Notes: generated from the letters alone by a model not told the origin. Counted from the first letter of the stretch, positions 20,619 to 30,069 are shown. The stretch is DNA of 41,436 nucleotides from Actinomycetota bacterium (GCA_009699465.1 WLOE01000004.1:1-41436), one strand, 5' to 3'. Translations and numbers: made by a program.

Positions 20619-21212
20619 ATGGCAGCAAACCAGCGACGCGAAGGCGGAGCAGGCGAGCGCAAGGATCGCAAGGAGCGCACTCCTCGCGAAGAGAAGTCCG
20701 CATTCGTCGAGCGTGTGGTCGCGATTAATCGCGTGGCCAAGGTCGTAAAGGGCGGTCGTCGCTTTAGCTTTACCGCACTTGTGGTTGTCGGAGACGGCAA
20801 CGGCATGGTTGGCGTGGGCTACGGCAAGGCGAAGGAAGTTCCCGCAGCGATTGCAAAGGGAGTTGAAGAAGCAAAGAAGCATTTCTTCAAGGTTCCTCGC
20901 ATTCAAGGCACGATTCCTCACCCAATCACAGGTGAAGCAGCCGCAGGCGTAGTCATGCTGCGCCCAGCTGCTCCTGGTACCGGTGTTATTGCTGGTGGCC
21001 CAGTTCGCGCCGTGTTGGAATGCGCAGGAGTGCACGACATCCTGAGCAAGTCAATGGGATCAGACAACGCCATCAACATTGTGCATGCCACGATCGCAGC
21101 ATTGAAGGGCTTGGAATCTCCGGCTCAGGTTGCTGCTCGTCGCGGTTTGCCACTCGAAGATGTCGCACCAGCTCGTTTGCTGCGTGCAATGGCTGCAGGG
21201 ACGGAAAGCTAA
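20619..21212 (+). CDS. rpsE: 30S ribosomal protein S5
   Basis: '[50 protein letters not shown]'. Confidence 0.97.
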   Translation: MAANQRREGGAGERKDRKERTPREEKSAFVERVVAINRVAKVVKGGRRFSFTALVVVGDGNGMVGVGYGKAKEVPAAIAKGVEEAKKHFFKVPRIQGTIPHPITGEAAAGVVMLRPAAPGTGVIAGGPVRAVLECAGVHDILSKSMGSDNAINIVHATIAALKGLESPAQVAARRGLPLEDVAPARLLRAMAAGTES

Positions 21213-21394
21213 TGGCACGGTTAAAGGTGACTCAGAAGAAGTCAGAAATTGGTGGCACTTCAACCCAGCGCAACACGTTGCGGTCCTTGGGTTTGAAGCG
21301 CATCAATGACACTGTGGTCAAGGAAGACCGCCCAGAAATTCGCGGCATGGTGAACACCGTGCAGCATCTCGTCGTTGTTGAAGAGGTTGAGTAA
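21212..21394 (+). CDS. rpmD: 50S ribosomal protein L30
   Basis: ATG at 21212 overlapping the rpsE stop; 60 aa '[54 protein letters not shown]'. Confidence 0.95.
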   Translation: MARLKVTQKKSEIGGTSTQRNTLRSLGLKRINDTVVKEDRPEIRGMVNTVQHLVVVEEVE

Positions 21395-21396
21395 TC

Positions 21397-21837
21397 ATGG
21401 CACTCAAAGTCCATCACTTACGTCCAGCTCCGGGCGCTAAGACCGAGCGCACCCGCAAGGGTCGCGGTGAAGCCTCAAAGGGTAAAACCGCTGGTCGTGG
21501 CACCAAGGGCACCAAGGCCCGTTACCAGGTTCCTGCTCGCTTCGAAGGCGGCCAGATGCCATTGCATATGCGCCTTCCAAAGCTCAAGGGCTTCAAGAAC
21601 CCCAACAAGGTTGAGTTCCAGGTTGTCAACATTGCGATGTTGGTAAAGCTGTTCCCTGCCGGTGGAGATGTCACAGTTGACGACCTGGTAGCCAAGGGTG
21701 CAGTCCGCAAGGGCCATCCGGTTAAGGTTCTGGGACAAGGCGATATTGCAGTAGCCATCAAGGTCAGCGCAGATGCGTTTTCCTCCGTTGCGCGCGACAA
21801 GATCGTCGCCGCAGGTGGGACCGTCACCGAAAGCTAA
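21397..21837 (+). CDS. rplO: 50S ribosomal protein L15
   Basis: '[35 protein letters not shown]'. Confidence 0.97.
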   Translation: MALKVHHLRPAPGAKTERTRKGRGEASKGKTAGRGTKGTKARYQVPARFEGGQMPLHMRLPKLKGFKNPNKVEFQVVNIAMLVKLFPAGGDVTVDDLVAKGAVRKGHPVKVLGQGDIAVAIKVSADAFSSVARDKIVAAGGTVTES

Positions 21838-21849
21838 GCAGGAGGCACA

Positions 21850-23148
21850 GTGCACATCAGTGCGTTCGGGGCTGCCCTGCGTACACCGGATCTTCGAGCG
21901 AAGATCCTGTTCACCCTTGGTCTTCTCGCGATCTATCGTCTTGGCTCGGTTGTACCGACGCCCGGCGTTGATTACTCGGCTGTTCAGCGTTGTATTGACG
22001 TCGTTCAGGGGAACTCGGTTTACGCACTGATTAACCTTTTCAGTGGTGGCGCGTTGCTGCAACTGTCTATTTTTGCGCTCGGCATCATGCCGTACATCAC
22101 CGCAAGCATCATTGTTCAGTTGATGACCGTAGTGATTCCGCGTCTTGAATCCTTGAAAAAAGAGGGTCAAGCGGGTCAAGCAAAGATCACGCAGTACACG
22201 CGCTATCTGACGATTGCTCTTGCTGTGTTGCAGTCAACTGCGATCCTTTCGTTGGCTCGCACGCCTGGAGCGCTTTTTAGTGGCTGCAATGAAAACATTG
22301 TTCCCAATCAAGGCATTTGGATCATCTTGGTCATGGTGCTTGCAATGACTGCTGGCACCGCAGTGATCATGTGGTTCGGAGAACTCATTACCGAACGAGG
22401 AATCGGCAACGGAATGTCGATTTTGATTTTCACCTCGATCATCGCCACTGTGCCTTCCCAGTTCGCTTCCGTATGGGGTGCGAAGGGTGCGTTTACCTTC
22501 GCAATCACCTTGGGCATCGGTGTCCTGGTGATGGCGCTCGTGGTATTCGTCGAGCAAGCTCAGCGAAGAATTCCAGTGCAGTATGCAAAGCGCATGGTTG
22601 GCCGAAAGATGTATGGAGGAACCTCGACCTATATTCCGTTGAAGGTCAACATGGCTGGTGTTATTCCGGTTATTTTCGCCTCGTCACTGCTCTTTATTCC
22701 AACGCTCTTTGTTCAGCTCACCGGTAGCACCGCAGGTTGGGCGCAGTGGGTTCAACAGAATTTTGGTAGCGGTAGCGGCTCGATTTATTTGCTGACCTAC
22801 TTCTTGCTCATCGTTTTCTTCTGCTACTTCTACGTTTCCATCACCTTCAACCCTGTTGAAGTTGCTGACGACATGAAGAGGTACGGCGGCTTCATTCCAG
22901 GCATTCGCGCCGGCAAGCCAACAGCTGACTATTTGGATTACGTGTTGACTCGCCTGACCGCGCCAGGATCTATGTACCTGGGCATCATCGCGGTGCTTCC
23001 AGTGTTCGCCTTTGGTTATCTGGGTGTCTCCAGCCAGTTCATCTTCGGCGGTACCAGCCTGCTGATCATGGTGGGTGTTGGTTTGGACACGGTGAAGCAG
23101 ATCGAGGCTCAGCTTCAGCAACGTAATTACGAAGGTTTCCTTCGCTAG
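21850..23148 (+). CDS. secY: Preprotein translocase subunit SecY
   Basis: GTG start; 'GALLQLSIFALGIMPYITASIIVQLMTVVIPRLESLKKEGQ', 432 aa. Confidence 0.98.
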   Translation: MHISAFGAALRTPDLRAKILFTLGLLAIYRLGSVVPTPGVDYSAVQRCIDVVQGNSVYALINLFSGGALLQLSIFALGIMPYITASIIVQLMTVVIPRLESLKKEGQAGQAKITQYTRYLTIALAVLQSTAILSLARTPGALFSGCNENIVPNQGIWIILVMVLAMTAGTAVIMWFGELITERGIGNGMSILIFTSIIATVPSQFASVWGAKGAFTFAITLGIGVLVMALVVFVEQAQRRIPVQYAKRMVGRKMYGGTSTYIPLKVNMAGVIPVIFASSLLFIPTLFVQLTGSTAGWAQWVQQNFGSGSGSIYLLTYFLLIVFFCYFYVSITFNPVEVADDMKRYGGFIPGIRAGKPTADYLDYVLTRLTAPGSMYLGIIAVLPVFAFGYLGVSSQFIFGGTSLLIMVGVGLDTVKQIEAQLQQRNYEGFLR

Positions 23149-23160
23149 GAGTTATGCAAA

Positions 23161-23724
23161 ATGCGTTTAGTGATCATGGGCCCACCAGGGGCTGGTAAAG
23201 GAACTCAAGCAGATGGGCTTGCAACTCGCCTTGGGATCCCACACATTTCTACCGGCGATATTTTTCGTGCCAATGTCACGCAAGGCACGCCGCTGGGCAT
23301 CGAAGCCAAGCGTTACATGGATGCCGGCGAATACGTTCCTGATGGTGTCACCAATGCAATGGTGCGCGACCGCCTTAGTCAAGATGATTGCCGTCCAGGG
23401 TTTCTTCTTGATGGGTATCCACGCACCCTTGAGCAGGTTGGCGAACTCGATGAAATGTTGAAATCCGATGGCCTTGCGGTTGATCGTGCAGTTGAACTCA
23501 CCGTTGTTGTCGACGAAGTCGTAACTCGATTATTGAAGCGTGCCCAAGAGCAAGGTCGTGCCGATGACACTGAAGACGTCATCCGTCGCCGACTTGAGGT
23601 GTACGCAGAGCAAACCGCGCCTCTGACTGCTGTGTATGAATCTCGCGGCATCTTGGTACGCGTTGATGGCATGGGTACCGTCGACGAAGTTACTGCTCGC
23701 CTTCTTATTGCACTTGGCGCATAA
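23161..23724 (+). CDS. adk: Adenylate kinase
   Basis: 'MRLVIMGPPGAGKGTQADGLATRLGIPHISTGDIFR'. Confidence 0.97.
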   Translation: MRLVIMGPPGAGKGTQADGLATRLGIPHISTGDIFRANVTQGTPLGIEAKRYMDAGEYVPDGVTNAMVRDRLSQDDCRPGFLLDGYPRTLEQVGELDEMLKSDGLAVDRAVELTVVVDEVVTRLLKRAQEQGRADDTEDVIRRRLEVYAEQTAPLTAVYESRGILVRVDGMGTVDEVTARLLIALGA

Positions 23725-23729
23725 CGCTC

Positions 23730-24515
23730 GTGGTGTTTCACAAGAAGGAAAAAATCCAGCTCAAAACTCCTGAGCAGATTTTGCTGATGCGTGTTGCAGG
23801 TCTTGTGGTGGCCAATGCGTTGCAGGCCGTTGAAGCAGCGGTTGCACCTGGCGTTACGACGAAAGAACTTGACGCGATTGCGCATGAGGTGATCCGTTCA
23901 TCAAATGCCACGCCTTCGTTCTTGGGCTACCACGGTTACCCCGCGGCTATTTGCTCCTCAATAAATGAAGAAGTAGTGCATGGCATTCCAAGTGATCGTC
24001 AACTCCTTGACGGAGACATTATTTCCATTGACTGTGGCGCAATTGTGAATGGTTGGCATGGCGATGCGGCGATCAGTGTGATGGCCGGCAATGCAAAAGC
24101 AGATGTGCTGAAACTGTCAAAAGTTACTGAGCAGTCTTTGTGGGCAGGTCTTGGTCAGGCACGCGCCGGAAACCGCCTGTCTGACATTGGTCATGCCGTA
24201 GAAACAACAGTGAGAGCTGCTGGTTCGTATGGCATTCTCGAAGATTACGTCGGACACGGCATCGGCACTTCCATGCACATGCAGCCGCCAATTCCTAACT
24301 ACGGCACCGCAGGTCGTGGTCCAGTGCTCAAGGTTGGCATGGTGTTAGCTATTGAACCAATGGTCACCATTGGTTCCCCAGAGGTTGAAGTGCTCAAGGA
24401 TGGCTGGACAGTCGTTACCGAAGATCGTTCATGGGCATCCCATTGGGAACACACCGTTGCAATCACCGAAGAAGGTCCGTGGGTGCTCACCGCACTTGAT
24501 GAAATTCGTCTCTAG
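23730..24515 (+). CDS. map: Methionine aminopeptidase type I
   Basis: GTG start; 'GYPAAICSSINEEVVHGIPSD', 'GHGIGTSMHMQPPIPNYG'. Confidence 0.96.
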   Translation: MVFHKKEKIQLKTPEQILLMRVAGLVVANALQAVEAAVAPGVTTKELDAIAHEVIRSSNATPSFLGYHGYPAAICSSINEEVVHGIPSDRQLLDGDIISIDCGAIVNGWHGDAAISVMAGNAKADVLKLSKVTEQSLWAGLGQARAGNRLSDIGHAVETTVRAAGSYGILEDYVGHGIGTSMHMQPPIPNYGTAGRGPVLKVGMVLAIEPMVTIGSPEVEVLKDGWTVVTEDRSWASHWEHTVAITEEGPWVLTALDEIRL

Positions 24516-24532
24516 AAAGGTCTGGTCAATCC

Positions 24533-25027
24533 ATGAAGAAAGTTCTCGCATCAGTCTTAACTGTGTTCGCAGTTGTTGTTGCTGCACCAGCACAGGCCGC
24601 ACCCGCCGCTCAAGAGGTTGTGCTCGTTACAACACTGACAAGTGTTGGCACCAGCCTGAACACCATCGGCAACGTGAAGTACGGATGGAATGACCTTAAG
24701 GGTGTTGCCAATTGGGGTAAAGAATCAGTATCTATTCGGCTCCAAGGTGATGTCGCGTACAAGAATGACAGTGGGCCGTTCAATGGTTACTTCACCATCA
24801 CGAAGGCCGATGAAACACAACTTGCCTTCCACGTAGATGGTCAGGCATTACCAGTGCCAGTGAGTGGTGGAATCAGGACCAATTTCCGCGGAGTGATGAA
24901 CTTCTTGCAGGGTTCAGGTGCCTATTCGAATGCGCAATCAACCGGGACGATGATTGGTGCGCGCGAAGCTGCAATTGGCAGCCCAGTGAAAATGACGTTG
25001 CGCTTCACGGTTGTACCGCGCGTATAA
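24533..25027 (+). CDS. Secreted protein, possibly AOC-barrel/dirigent-like fold
   Basis: Signal peptide 'MKKVLASVLTVFAVVVAAPAQAA'; beta-rich 164-aa protein ending 'GVMNFLQGSGAYSNAQSTGTMIGA...MTLRFTVVPR', a gGaYanA-type pattern. Confidence 0.6.
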   Translation: MKKVLASVLTVFAVVVAAPAQAAPAAQEVVLVTTLTSVGTSLNTIGNVKYGWNDLKGVANWGKESVSIRLQGDVAYKNDSGPFNGYFTITKADETQLAFHVDGQALPVPVSGGIRTNFRGVMNFLQGSGAYSNAQSTGTMIGAREAAIGSPVKMTLRFTVVPRV

Positions 25028-25044
25028 TTAGGTCATTCATTTAT

Positions 25045-25090
25045 TGATCCCTAGGTGGTCACAAGTTGAACACCTAGGGATCACTTTTTA
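25045..25090 (+). terminator. Rho-independent terminator (13-bp perfect stem plus T-run)
   Basis: TGATCCCTAGGTG (25045-25057) / CACCTAGGGATCA (25071-25083), then CTTTTTA. Confidence 0.9.
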
Positions 25091-25109
25091 TCTTCAACTG
25101 TTTAGCAAC

Positions 25110-25155
25110 AAGGATGGCGGGGCTGGAAATATCCAGCCCCGTCATCCTTCTTTTC
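25110..25155 (+). terminator. Second tandem terminator hairpin (18-bp stem with one G-U, 4-nt loop)
   Basis: AAGGATGGCGGGGCTGGA (25110-25127) - AATA - TCCAGCCCCGTCATCCTT (25132-25149), then CTTTTC. Confidence 0.85.
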
Positions 25156-25316
25156 GGGCAAGAAGGTTGGCCCCTAGAGACCAGTTCGTTACTTCGAGAG
25201 TGAACCAAGCCAAACGGTGTCCTGGCTTGTCAGCCCCGATGCCTGGATAAACCAAGGGGACCGAAGATTAAAGTAAAAGACCGACAGTTCACTTTAATTC
25301 GGACAAATCACCCCGA

Positions 25317-25346
25317 TTGGACGTTGAGAACTTCGCCCCCTAGACT
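25317..25346 (+). promoter_or_regulatory. Candidate sigma-A promoter for the infA/alpha operon: TTGGAC-N18-TAGACT
   Basis: -35 at 25317-25322, -10 at 25341-25346, ~110 nt upstream of the infA ATG. Confidence 0.55.
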
Positions 25347-25457
25347 TTGCAGGCTGTCGTTGGCTTCCCCAACTACCTGCCACCAATTATTGGTGGACGA
25401 CGTATGTCCGGGGTAGGCAATGAAAGCACCCACCACAACGAAGGACGATGCACAAGC

Positions 25458-25679
25458 ATGGGTAAAAAAGACGGAGCGATCGAGCTTGAGGGCACGATCA
25501 TGGAGTCTTTGCCTAATGCCATGTTTCGCGTGGAGTTGGACAACGGTCACAAAGTTCTTGCGCATATCAGCGGCAAGATGCGAATGCACTACATCCGCAT
25601 CCTGCCTGATGACCGCGTAGTTGTTGAACTTTCTCCGTATGACCTCACCCGCGGCCGCATCGTCTATCGCTACAAATAA
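25458..25679 (+). CDS. infA: Translation initiation factor IF-1
   Basis: ATG at 25458; 73 aa '[73 protein letters not shown]'. Confidence 0.98.
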   Translation: MGKKDGAIELEGTIMESLPNAMFRVELDNGHKVLAHISGKMRMHYIRILPDDRVVVELSPYDLTRGRIVYRYK

Positions 25680-25703
25680 CCACACGAGGACTGGCAAAAC
25701 ATC

Positions 25704-25817
25704 ATGAAGGTGAACCCAAGCGTCAAGCCGATCTGCGATAAGTGCAAGGTCATTCGTCGCCATGGCCGCGTCATGGTGATCTGCGAGAACACTCGCCACA
25801 AGCAGCGTCAGGGCTAA
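25704..25817 (+). CDS. rpmJ: 50S ribosomal protein L36 (zinc-binding form), absent from supplied ORF track
   Basis: 37 aa read directly: [37 protein letters not shown]. Confidence 0.98.
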   Translation: MKVNPSVKPICDKCKVIRRHGRVMVICENTRHKQRQG

Positions 25818-25989
25818 TACCTGACGAGGGTCAATGCGGGGAGAAATCCCGTACGACCTCAACTGTGAAGTACCCGACCCCCAGGTAACTGGGACGACAC
25901 CTTGAGCCACGGGGCTCAAGACCTGATCTGACGGTCAGGGCTGGTACTTCAATCGAAACCCCGTGCATGAGAAGAAGAGAGAACGTCAC
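25818..25989 (+). ncRNA. Putative structured cis-regulatory leader upstream of rpsM
   Basis: Nested perfect inverted repeats: GAAGTACC/GGTACTTC enclosing CCCAG-GTAA-CTGGG, CTTGAGCC-ACGG-GGCTCAAG and CCTGA/TCAGG; a 5' GAGGGTC/GACCTC hairpin containing GGGA-GAAA-TCCC; alternative long-range CACGGGG/CCCCGTG. Confidence 0.7.
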
Positions 25990-26367
25990 ATGGCACGTCT
26001 TGTTGGTGTCGATCTGCCGCGCGAAAAGCGCATGGCAATCGCACTCACCTATATCTATGGCATCGGCCGCTCACAGGCTTCCGCCGCCCTCACCGCCACG
26101 GGCATTGATCCAGAAATGAAGTCCAAGGACCTCACCGACGATCAGACACTTGCTCTGCGCGATTGGATCGATCAAAACCTCAAGGTAGAAGGCGATCTTC
26201 GCCGTGAGGTTGCAGCTGATATTCGCCGCAAGGTGGAAATCGGTTGCTATCAGGGTCTTCGCCACCGTAAGGGCCTTCCGGTCCGCGGTCAGCGCACCCA
26301 TACCAACGCGCGTACTCGTAAGGGTCCTCGTAAGACCGTCGCTGGCAAGAAGAAGGCCGCGAAGTAA
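25990..26367 (+). CDS. rpsM: 30S ribosomal protein S13
   Basis: ATG at 25990; '[30 protein letters not shown]', '[24 protein letters not shown]'. Confidence 0.97.
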   Translation: MARLVGVDLPREKRMAIALTYIYGIGRSQASAALTATGIDPEMKSKDLTDDQTLALRDWIDQNLKVEGDLRREVAADIRRKVEIGCYQGLRHRKGLPVRGQRTHTNARTRKGPRKTVAGKKKAAK

Positions 26368-26406
26368 TTCGCTGGTCTCAACCGGACTTCTAGGAGATAC
26401 ATACAC

Positions 26407-26814
26407 ATGGCACCCAAGGCAGGACAGAAGGGCGCGGCGAAGAAAATTCGCCGCAAGGAGAAGAAGAACGTGGCCCACGGCCACGCTCACATTAAGAGCA
26501 CGTTCAACAACACGATCGTCTCTATCACTGACCCAACAGGCGCAGTCATTGCATGGTCAAGCGCTGGCCAAGTTGGTTTCAAGGGTTCACGTAAGAGCAC
26601 CCCATTCGCCGCACAGCTCGCAGCAGAATCTGCAGCGCGTCGCGCAATGGAACACGGTATGCGCAAGGTTGACGTGTTCGTGAAGGGTCCAGGCTCAGGT
26701 CGCGAAACTGCTATCCGTTCGTTGCAGGCAACTGGTCTTGAAGTTGGTTCAATCGCCGACGTCACTCCAGCGCCTCATAACGGCACCCGTCCACCAAAGC
26801 GTCGTCGCGTCTAA
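26407..26814 (+). CDS. rpsK: 30S ribosomal protein S11
   Basis: '[50 protein letters not shown]'. Confidence 0.98.
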   Translation: MAPKAGQKGAAKKIRRKEKKNVAHGHAHIKSTFNNTIVSITDPTGAVIAWSSAGQVGFKGSRKSTPFAAQLAAESAARRAMEHGMRKVDVFVKGPGSGRETAIRSLQATGLEVGSIADVTPAPHNGTRPPKRRRV

Positions 26815-26845
26815 TCGCGCGTAAGAAAATAGGAGAACACAAACT

Positions 26846-27472
26846 ATGGCGCGTTATACAGCTGCCGATTGCAAGCGGTGCCGTCGCGAGAAGATGAAGT
26901 TGTTCCTCAAGGGAGCAAAGTGCGAGTCACCAGCATGCCCATTCGAAAAGCGTCCTTACCCACCAGGCCAGCACGGCCGTGGTCGCTCAAAGGATTCCGA
27001 ATACTTGCTCCAGTTGCGCGAAAAGCAGAAGGCAACCCGTATGTACGGTGTGCTGGAGAAGCAGTTCTCGAACTACTTCGTTGAAGCTGCTCGCCAGTCA
27101 GGTAAGACCGGTGAAAACCTGCTCGTCATTCTCGAGACTCGCCTTGACAACGTGGTGTTCCGCGCTGGCTTTGCCAAGTCCCGTGACATGGCACGTCAGT
27201 TGGTCACCCACGGTCATTTCCTCGTCAACGGCAAGAAGGTCAATATTCCTTCCTTCCGTGTCAGTGCTGCTGACATCGTCGAGGTTGCACCTAGCTCACG
27301 CGAACTGACTCCATTTGTGATTGCACATGCAGAGATCGGTGATCGCCCAGTGCCAGCATGGCTCGAAGTGATCCCATCTAAGATGCGCATCCTCGTGCAC
27401 GCACTCCCATCGCGCGCAATCATCGACACCCCTGTCACCGAACAGCTGATCGTCGAGCTCTACTCCAAGTAA
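26846..27472 (+). CDS. rpsD: 30S ribosomal protein S4 (Cys-containing form)
   Basis: 'MARYTAADCKRCRREKMKLFLKGAKCESPACPFEKRPYPPGQHG'; S4 RNA-binding 'RLDNVVFRAGFAKSRDMARQLVTHGHFLVNGKKV'. Confidence 0.97.
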   Translation: MARYTAADCKRCRREKMKLFLKGAKCESPACPFEKRPYPPGQHGRGRSKDSEYLLQLREKQKATRMYGVLEKQFSNYFVEAARQSGKTGENLLVILETRLDNVVFRAGFAKSRDMARQLVTHGHFLVNGKKVNIPSFRVSAADIVEVAPSSRELTPFVIAHAEIGDRPVPAWLEVIPSKMRILVHALPSRAIIDTPVTEQLIVELYSK

Positions 27473-27549
27473 TCCCTAGTAGTTGGAACGCCCTAACTAC
27501 TCGACAAAATCGCGATTTCAAATAATGGTCGTCGCGGGAAGGAAGACAC

Positions 27550-28575
27550 GTGCTCATTAGTCAACGCCCAGTGCTCACCGAAGAGCCAATTAGCGAGTTC
27601 CGCTCGCGTTTTGTGCTGGAACCACTCGAGCCAGGATTCGGTTACACCCTTGGTAACTCACTTCGCCGCACTCTGCTCTCATCAATCCCGGGTGCTGCAG
27701 TAACCAGCATCCGTGTTGATGGTGTGTTGCACGAGTTCACCACGATCCCAGGTGTCAAAGAAGACGTGACCGAGTTGATCTTGAACATCAAGCAGCTCGT
27801 TGTTTCATCAGAACACGATGAGCCAGTTGTTATGTATTTGCGCAAGCAAGGTCCAGGTGCAGTGACTGCAGCTGACATTCAGCCACCAGCAGGTGTTGAA
27901 GTACATAACCCAGGTCTGCACATTGCAGAGCTCAACGACAAGGGCAAGCTTGAAATTGAACTCGTTGTCGAGCGTGGCCGCGGCTACGTATCAGCAACGT
28001 TGAACAAGCAAGCTGGTCAGGAGATCGGTCGCATCCCTGTTGACTCCATCTACTCACCAGTACTCAAGGTCACCTACAAGGTTGAAGCGACTCGTGTTGA
28101 GCAGCGCACCGACTTTGACAAGCTCGTGATCGATGTTGAAACCAAGCATTCAATTCGTCCAGCAGATGCAGTCGCATCAGCAGGAAAGACCTTGGTTGAA
28201 CTCTTCGGTTTGGCTCGTGAACTTAACGTTGATGCAGAAGGCATCGACATTGGTCCATCACCAACTGACACGTTTGTTGCTGAGCAGCTCTCGACTCCAA
28301 TTGAGCAGCTCGATATGACCGTGCGTTCATACAACTGCTTGAAGCGCGAAGGCATCCACACGGTTGGTGAACTCATCACCCGTAGCGAAGCTGACCTGCT
28401 CGACATTCGCAACTTTGGCGCAAAGTCAATTGACGAAGTCAAGGTAAAGCTCGTGAGCTTGGGCTTGGCACTCAAGGACAGCCCTCCAGGGTTCGATCCA
28501 TCAGCATTTGCTAACTACGACGACGATGAAGATCTTGATGACGACTTGGCATTTGCCGAGGACGAGCAGCTCTAA
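27550..28575 (+). CDS. rpoA: DNA-directed RNA polymerase subunit alpha
   Basis: GTG start; '[43 protein letters not shown]', 341 aa. Confidence 0.98.
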   Translation: MLISQRPVLTEEPISEFRSRFVLEPLEPGFGYTLGNSLRRTLLSSIPGAAVTSIRVDGVLHEFTTIPGVKEDVTELILNIKQLVVSSEHDEPVVMYLRKQGPGAVTAADIQPPAGVEVHNPGLHIAELNDKGKLEIELVVERGRGYVSATLNKQAGQEIGRIPVDSIYSPVLKVTYKVEATRVEQRTDFDKLVIDVETKHSIRPADAVASAGKTLVELFGLARELNVDAEGIDIGPSPTDTFVAEQLSTPIEQLDMTVRSYNCLKREGIHTVGELITRSEADLLDIRNFGAKSIDEVKVKLVSLGLALKDSPPGFDPSAFANYDDDEDLDDDLAFAEDEQL

Positions 28576-28615
28576 ATCGCACTACTGATTTTTCGAAACT
28601 GACAGGAGAAAGACG

Positions 28616-29149
28616 ATGCCTACCCCAACCAAGGGTCCCCGCCTCGGCGGAGGTCCAGCTCATGAACGGTTGATCTTGGCGAACCTTGCCACGTCGCTGT
28701 TTGCGAACGGACGCATCACTACGACCGAAGCCAAGGCCAAGCGCCTTCGCCCGCTGGCGGAGCGTTTGATCACAAAGGCCAAGCGTGGCGACATCCACAA
28801 CCGTCGCCAGGTGTTGCAGGTTGTGCGCGACAAGTCAGTCGTGCACACGCTGTTTACCGAGATTGCACCGATGTACGTCGGTCGTCCAGGTGGATACACC
28901 CGCATCACCAAGATTGGTAACCGCAAGGGCGACAACGCACCTATGGCAATCATTGAGCTCTGCGAGCCAATGCTTGAGCAGGTCGTTGCTGAAGCTACTG
29001 GCGCAACCAAGCGTGCAGCAAAGGAAGCTGCTGCTCCTGTAGTTGAGACCAAGGTTGAAGAGACCGTAGTCGTTGAAGAGACTCCAGAAGTAGTTGAAGA
29101 AGTGGTTGCTGAAGTAGAAGTCACGCAAGAAGCAACTGACAAGGAATAG
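28616..29149 (+). CDS. rplQ: 50S ribosomal protein L17 with acidic C-terminal extension
   Basis: '[53 protein letters not shown]'; tail '[36 protein letters not shown]'. Confidence 0.97.
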   Translation: MPTPTKGPRLGGGPAHERLILANLATSLFANGRITTTEAKAKRLRPLAERLITKAKRGDIHNRRQVLQVVRDKSVVHTLFTEIAPMYVGRPGGYTRITKIGNRKGDNAPMAIIELCEPMLEQVVAEATGATKRAAKEAAAPVVETKVEETVVVEETPEVVEEVVAEVEVTQEATDKE

Positions 29150-29169
29150 TCCTGTCAACGCAGATCATT

Positions 29170-29208
29170 GATCAGCCCGTCCCCGATCTACCGGGGGACG
29201 GGCTGATC
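29170..29208 (+). other. 15-bp perfect inverted repeat between rplQ and truA (terminator/attenuator-like hairpin)
   Basis: GATCAGCCCGTCCCC (29170-29184) / GGGGACGGGCTGATC (29194-29208), 9-nt loop; only TTT follows. Confidence 0.75.
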
Positions 29209-29211
29209 CGT

Positions 29212-30006
29212 TTGCGCATTGATTTTTCCTATGACGGTGCAGGGTTTTTTGGTTATGGAGTGCAAAAGGATTTGCGCACCGTTCAAGGTGAAATCCTGCG
29301 GGTCTTTAATTACCTGACGCATTCAAAGGTGGACATCTTTGTTGCGGGCCGTACCGATGCTGGAGTCCATGCGCGTGGTCAAGTGATCCACGTTGATTTA
29401 ACTCCAGAACATGTTGCAAGGCTTGAAGATCCAGCCCGGCTTAATCGTGCATTGCCTGAAGATATTCGCATTCATTCAATTCAAGAAGCGCCATATGGGT
29501 TCGATGCACGTTTTTCTGCATTGTGGCGTAGGTACTCCTATCGAGTATGCGATGTATCTGACCAGATGAATCCTTTAACCCGTCATCAAACACTGTTTCA
29601 TTACAAGCGCCTTGACATCGATGCAATGAACCAAGCAGCGCGAGGACTTATGGGTCTGCAGGATTTCGCTGCGTACTGCCGACCACGTGATGCCTCAACA
29701 TCTATGCGCGAGGTGGAGAAGCTCGAGTGGCATCGTGAGGGGGCTCTGTGCATCATGACTGTGCAGGCCGATGCGTTTTGCCACTCAATGGTGCGCAGTC
29801 TGGTGGGAGCCATGATCCCAGTGGGGGACGGGCGCCGATCTGTGGATTGGCCAGGAATGATCCTGGAGTCCAAAGATCGCACCTTGAGCCCTGAAGTCAT
29901 GCCAGCCCACCCCTTGGTTTTGGAGGAGGTCGGCTACCCAGAAGCCGATCAAATGCTGGCTCGGCAGTTCATCACCCGAACGAAACGCAGCCCAGACCAT
30001 GGGTAG
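29212..30006 (+). CDS. truA: tRNA pseudouridine(38-40) synthase TruA; start uncertain
   Basis: 'RIDFSYDGAGFFGYGVQKDLRTVQGEI', 'VAGRTDAGVHARGQVIHVDL'; TTG start at 29212, frame is open further upstream. Confidence 0.92.
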   Translation: MRIDFSYDGAGFFGYGVQKDLRTVQGEILRVFNYLTHSKVDIFVAGRTDAGVHARGQVIHVDLTPEHVARLEDPARLNRALPEDIRIHSIQEAPYGFDARFSALWRRYSYRVCDVSDQMNPLTRHQTLFHYKRLDIDAMNQAARGLMGLQDFAAYCRPRDASTSMREVEKLEWHREGALCIMTVQADAFCHSMVRSLVGAMIPVGDGRRSVDWPGMILESKDRTLSPEVMPAHPLVLEEVGYPEADQMLARQFITRTKRSPDHG

Positions 30007-30039
30007 GGGCCAGACCCTATGAGGAATGGATACCCCAAT

Positions 30040-30069
30040 TTGGCGTAAAGCGCCCTTACTGGGTACTCT
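30040..30069 (+). promoter_or_regulatory. Candidate promoter for rplM-rpsI: TTGGCG-N18-TACTCT
   Basis: -35 at 30040-30045, -10 at 30064-30069, 18-bp spacer, ~78 nt upstream of the rplM start. Confidence 0.4.

Noticed and set aside
20319-21035. 238-aa minus-strand ORF opposite rplR/rpsE
   Set aside because: Antisense shadow of two unmistakable ribosomal protein genes; composition (Arg/Cys/His-rich) is non-protein-like.
21475-22179. 234-aa minus-strand ORF opposite rplO/secY
   Set aside because: Antisense shadow; no recognisable domain, coding strand is clearly +.
25308-25919. 203-aa minus-strand ORF opposite infA/rpmJ and the rpsM leader
   Set aside because: Overlaps the conserved infA and rpmJ genes and RNA inverted repeats; no domain similarity.
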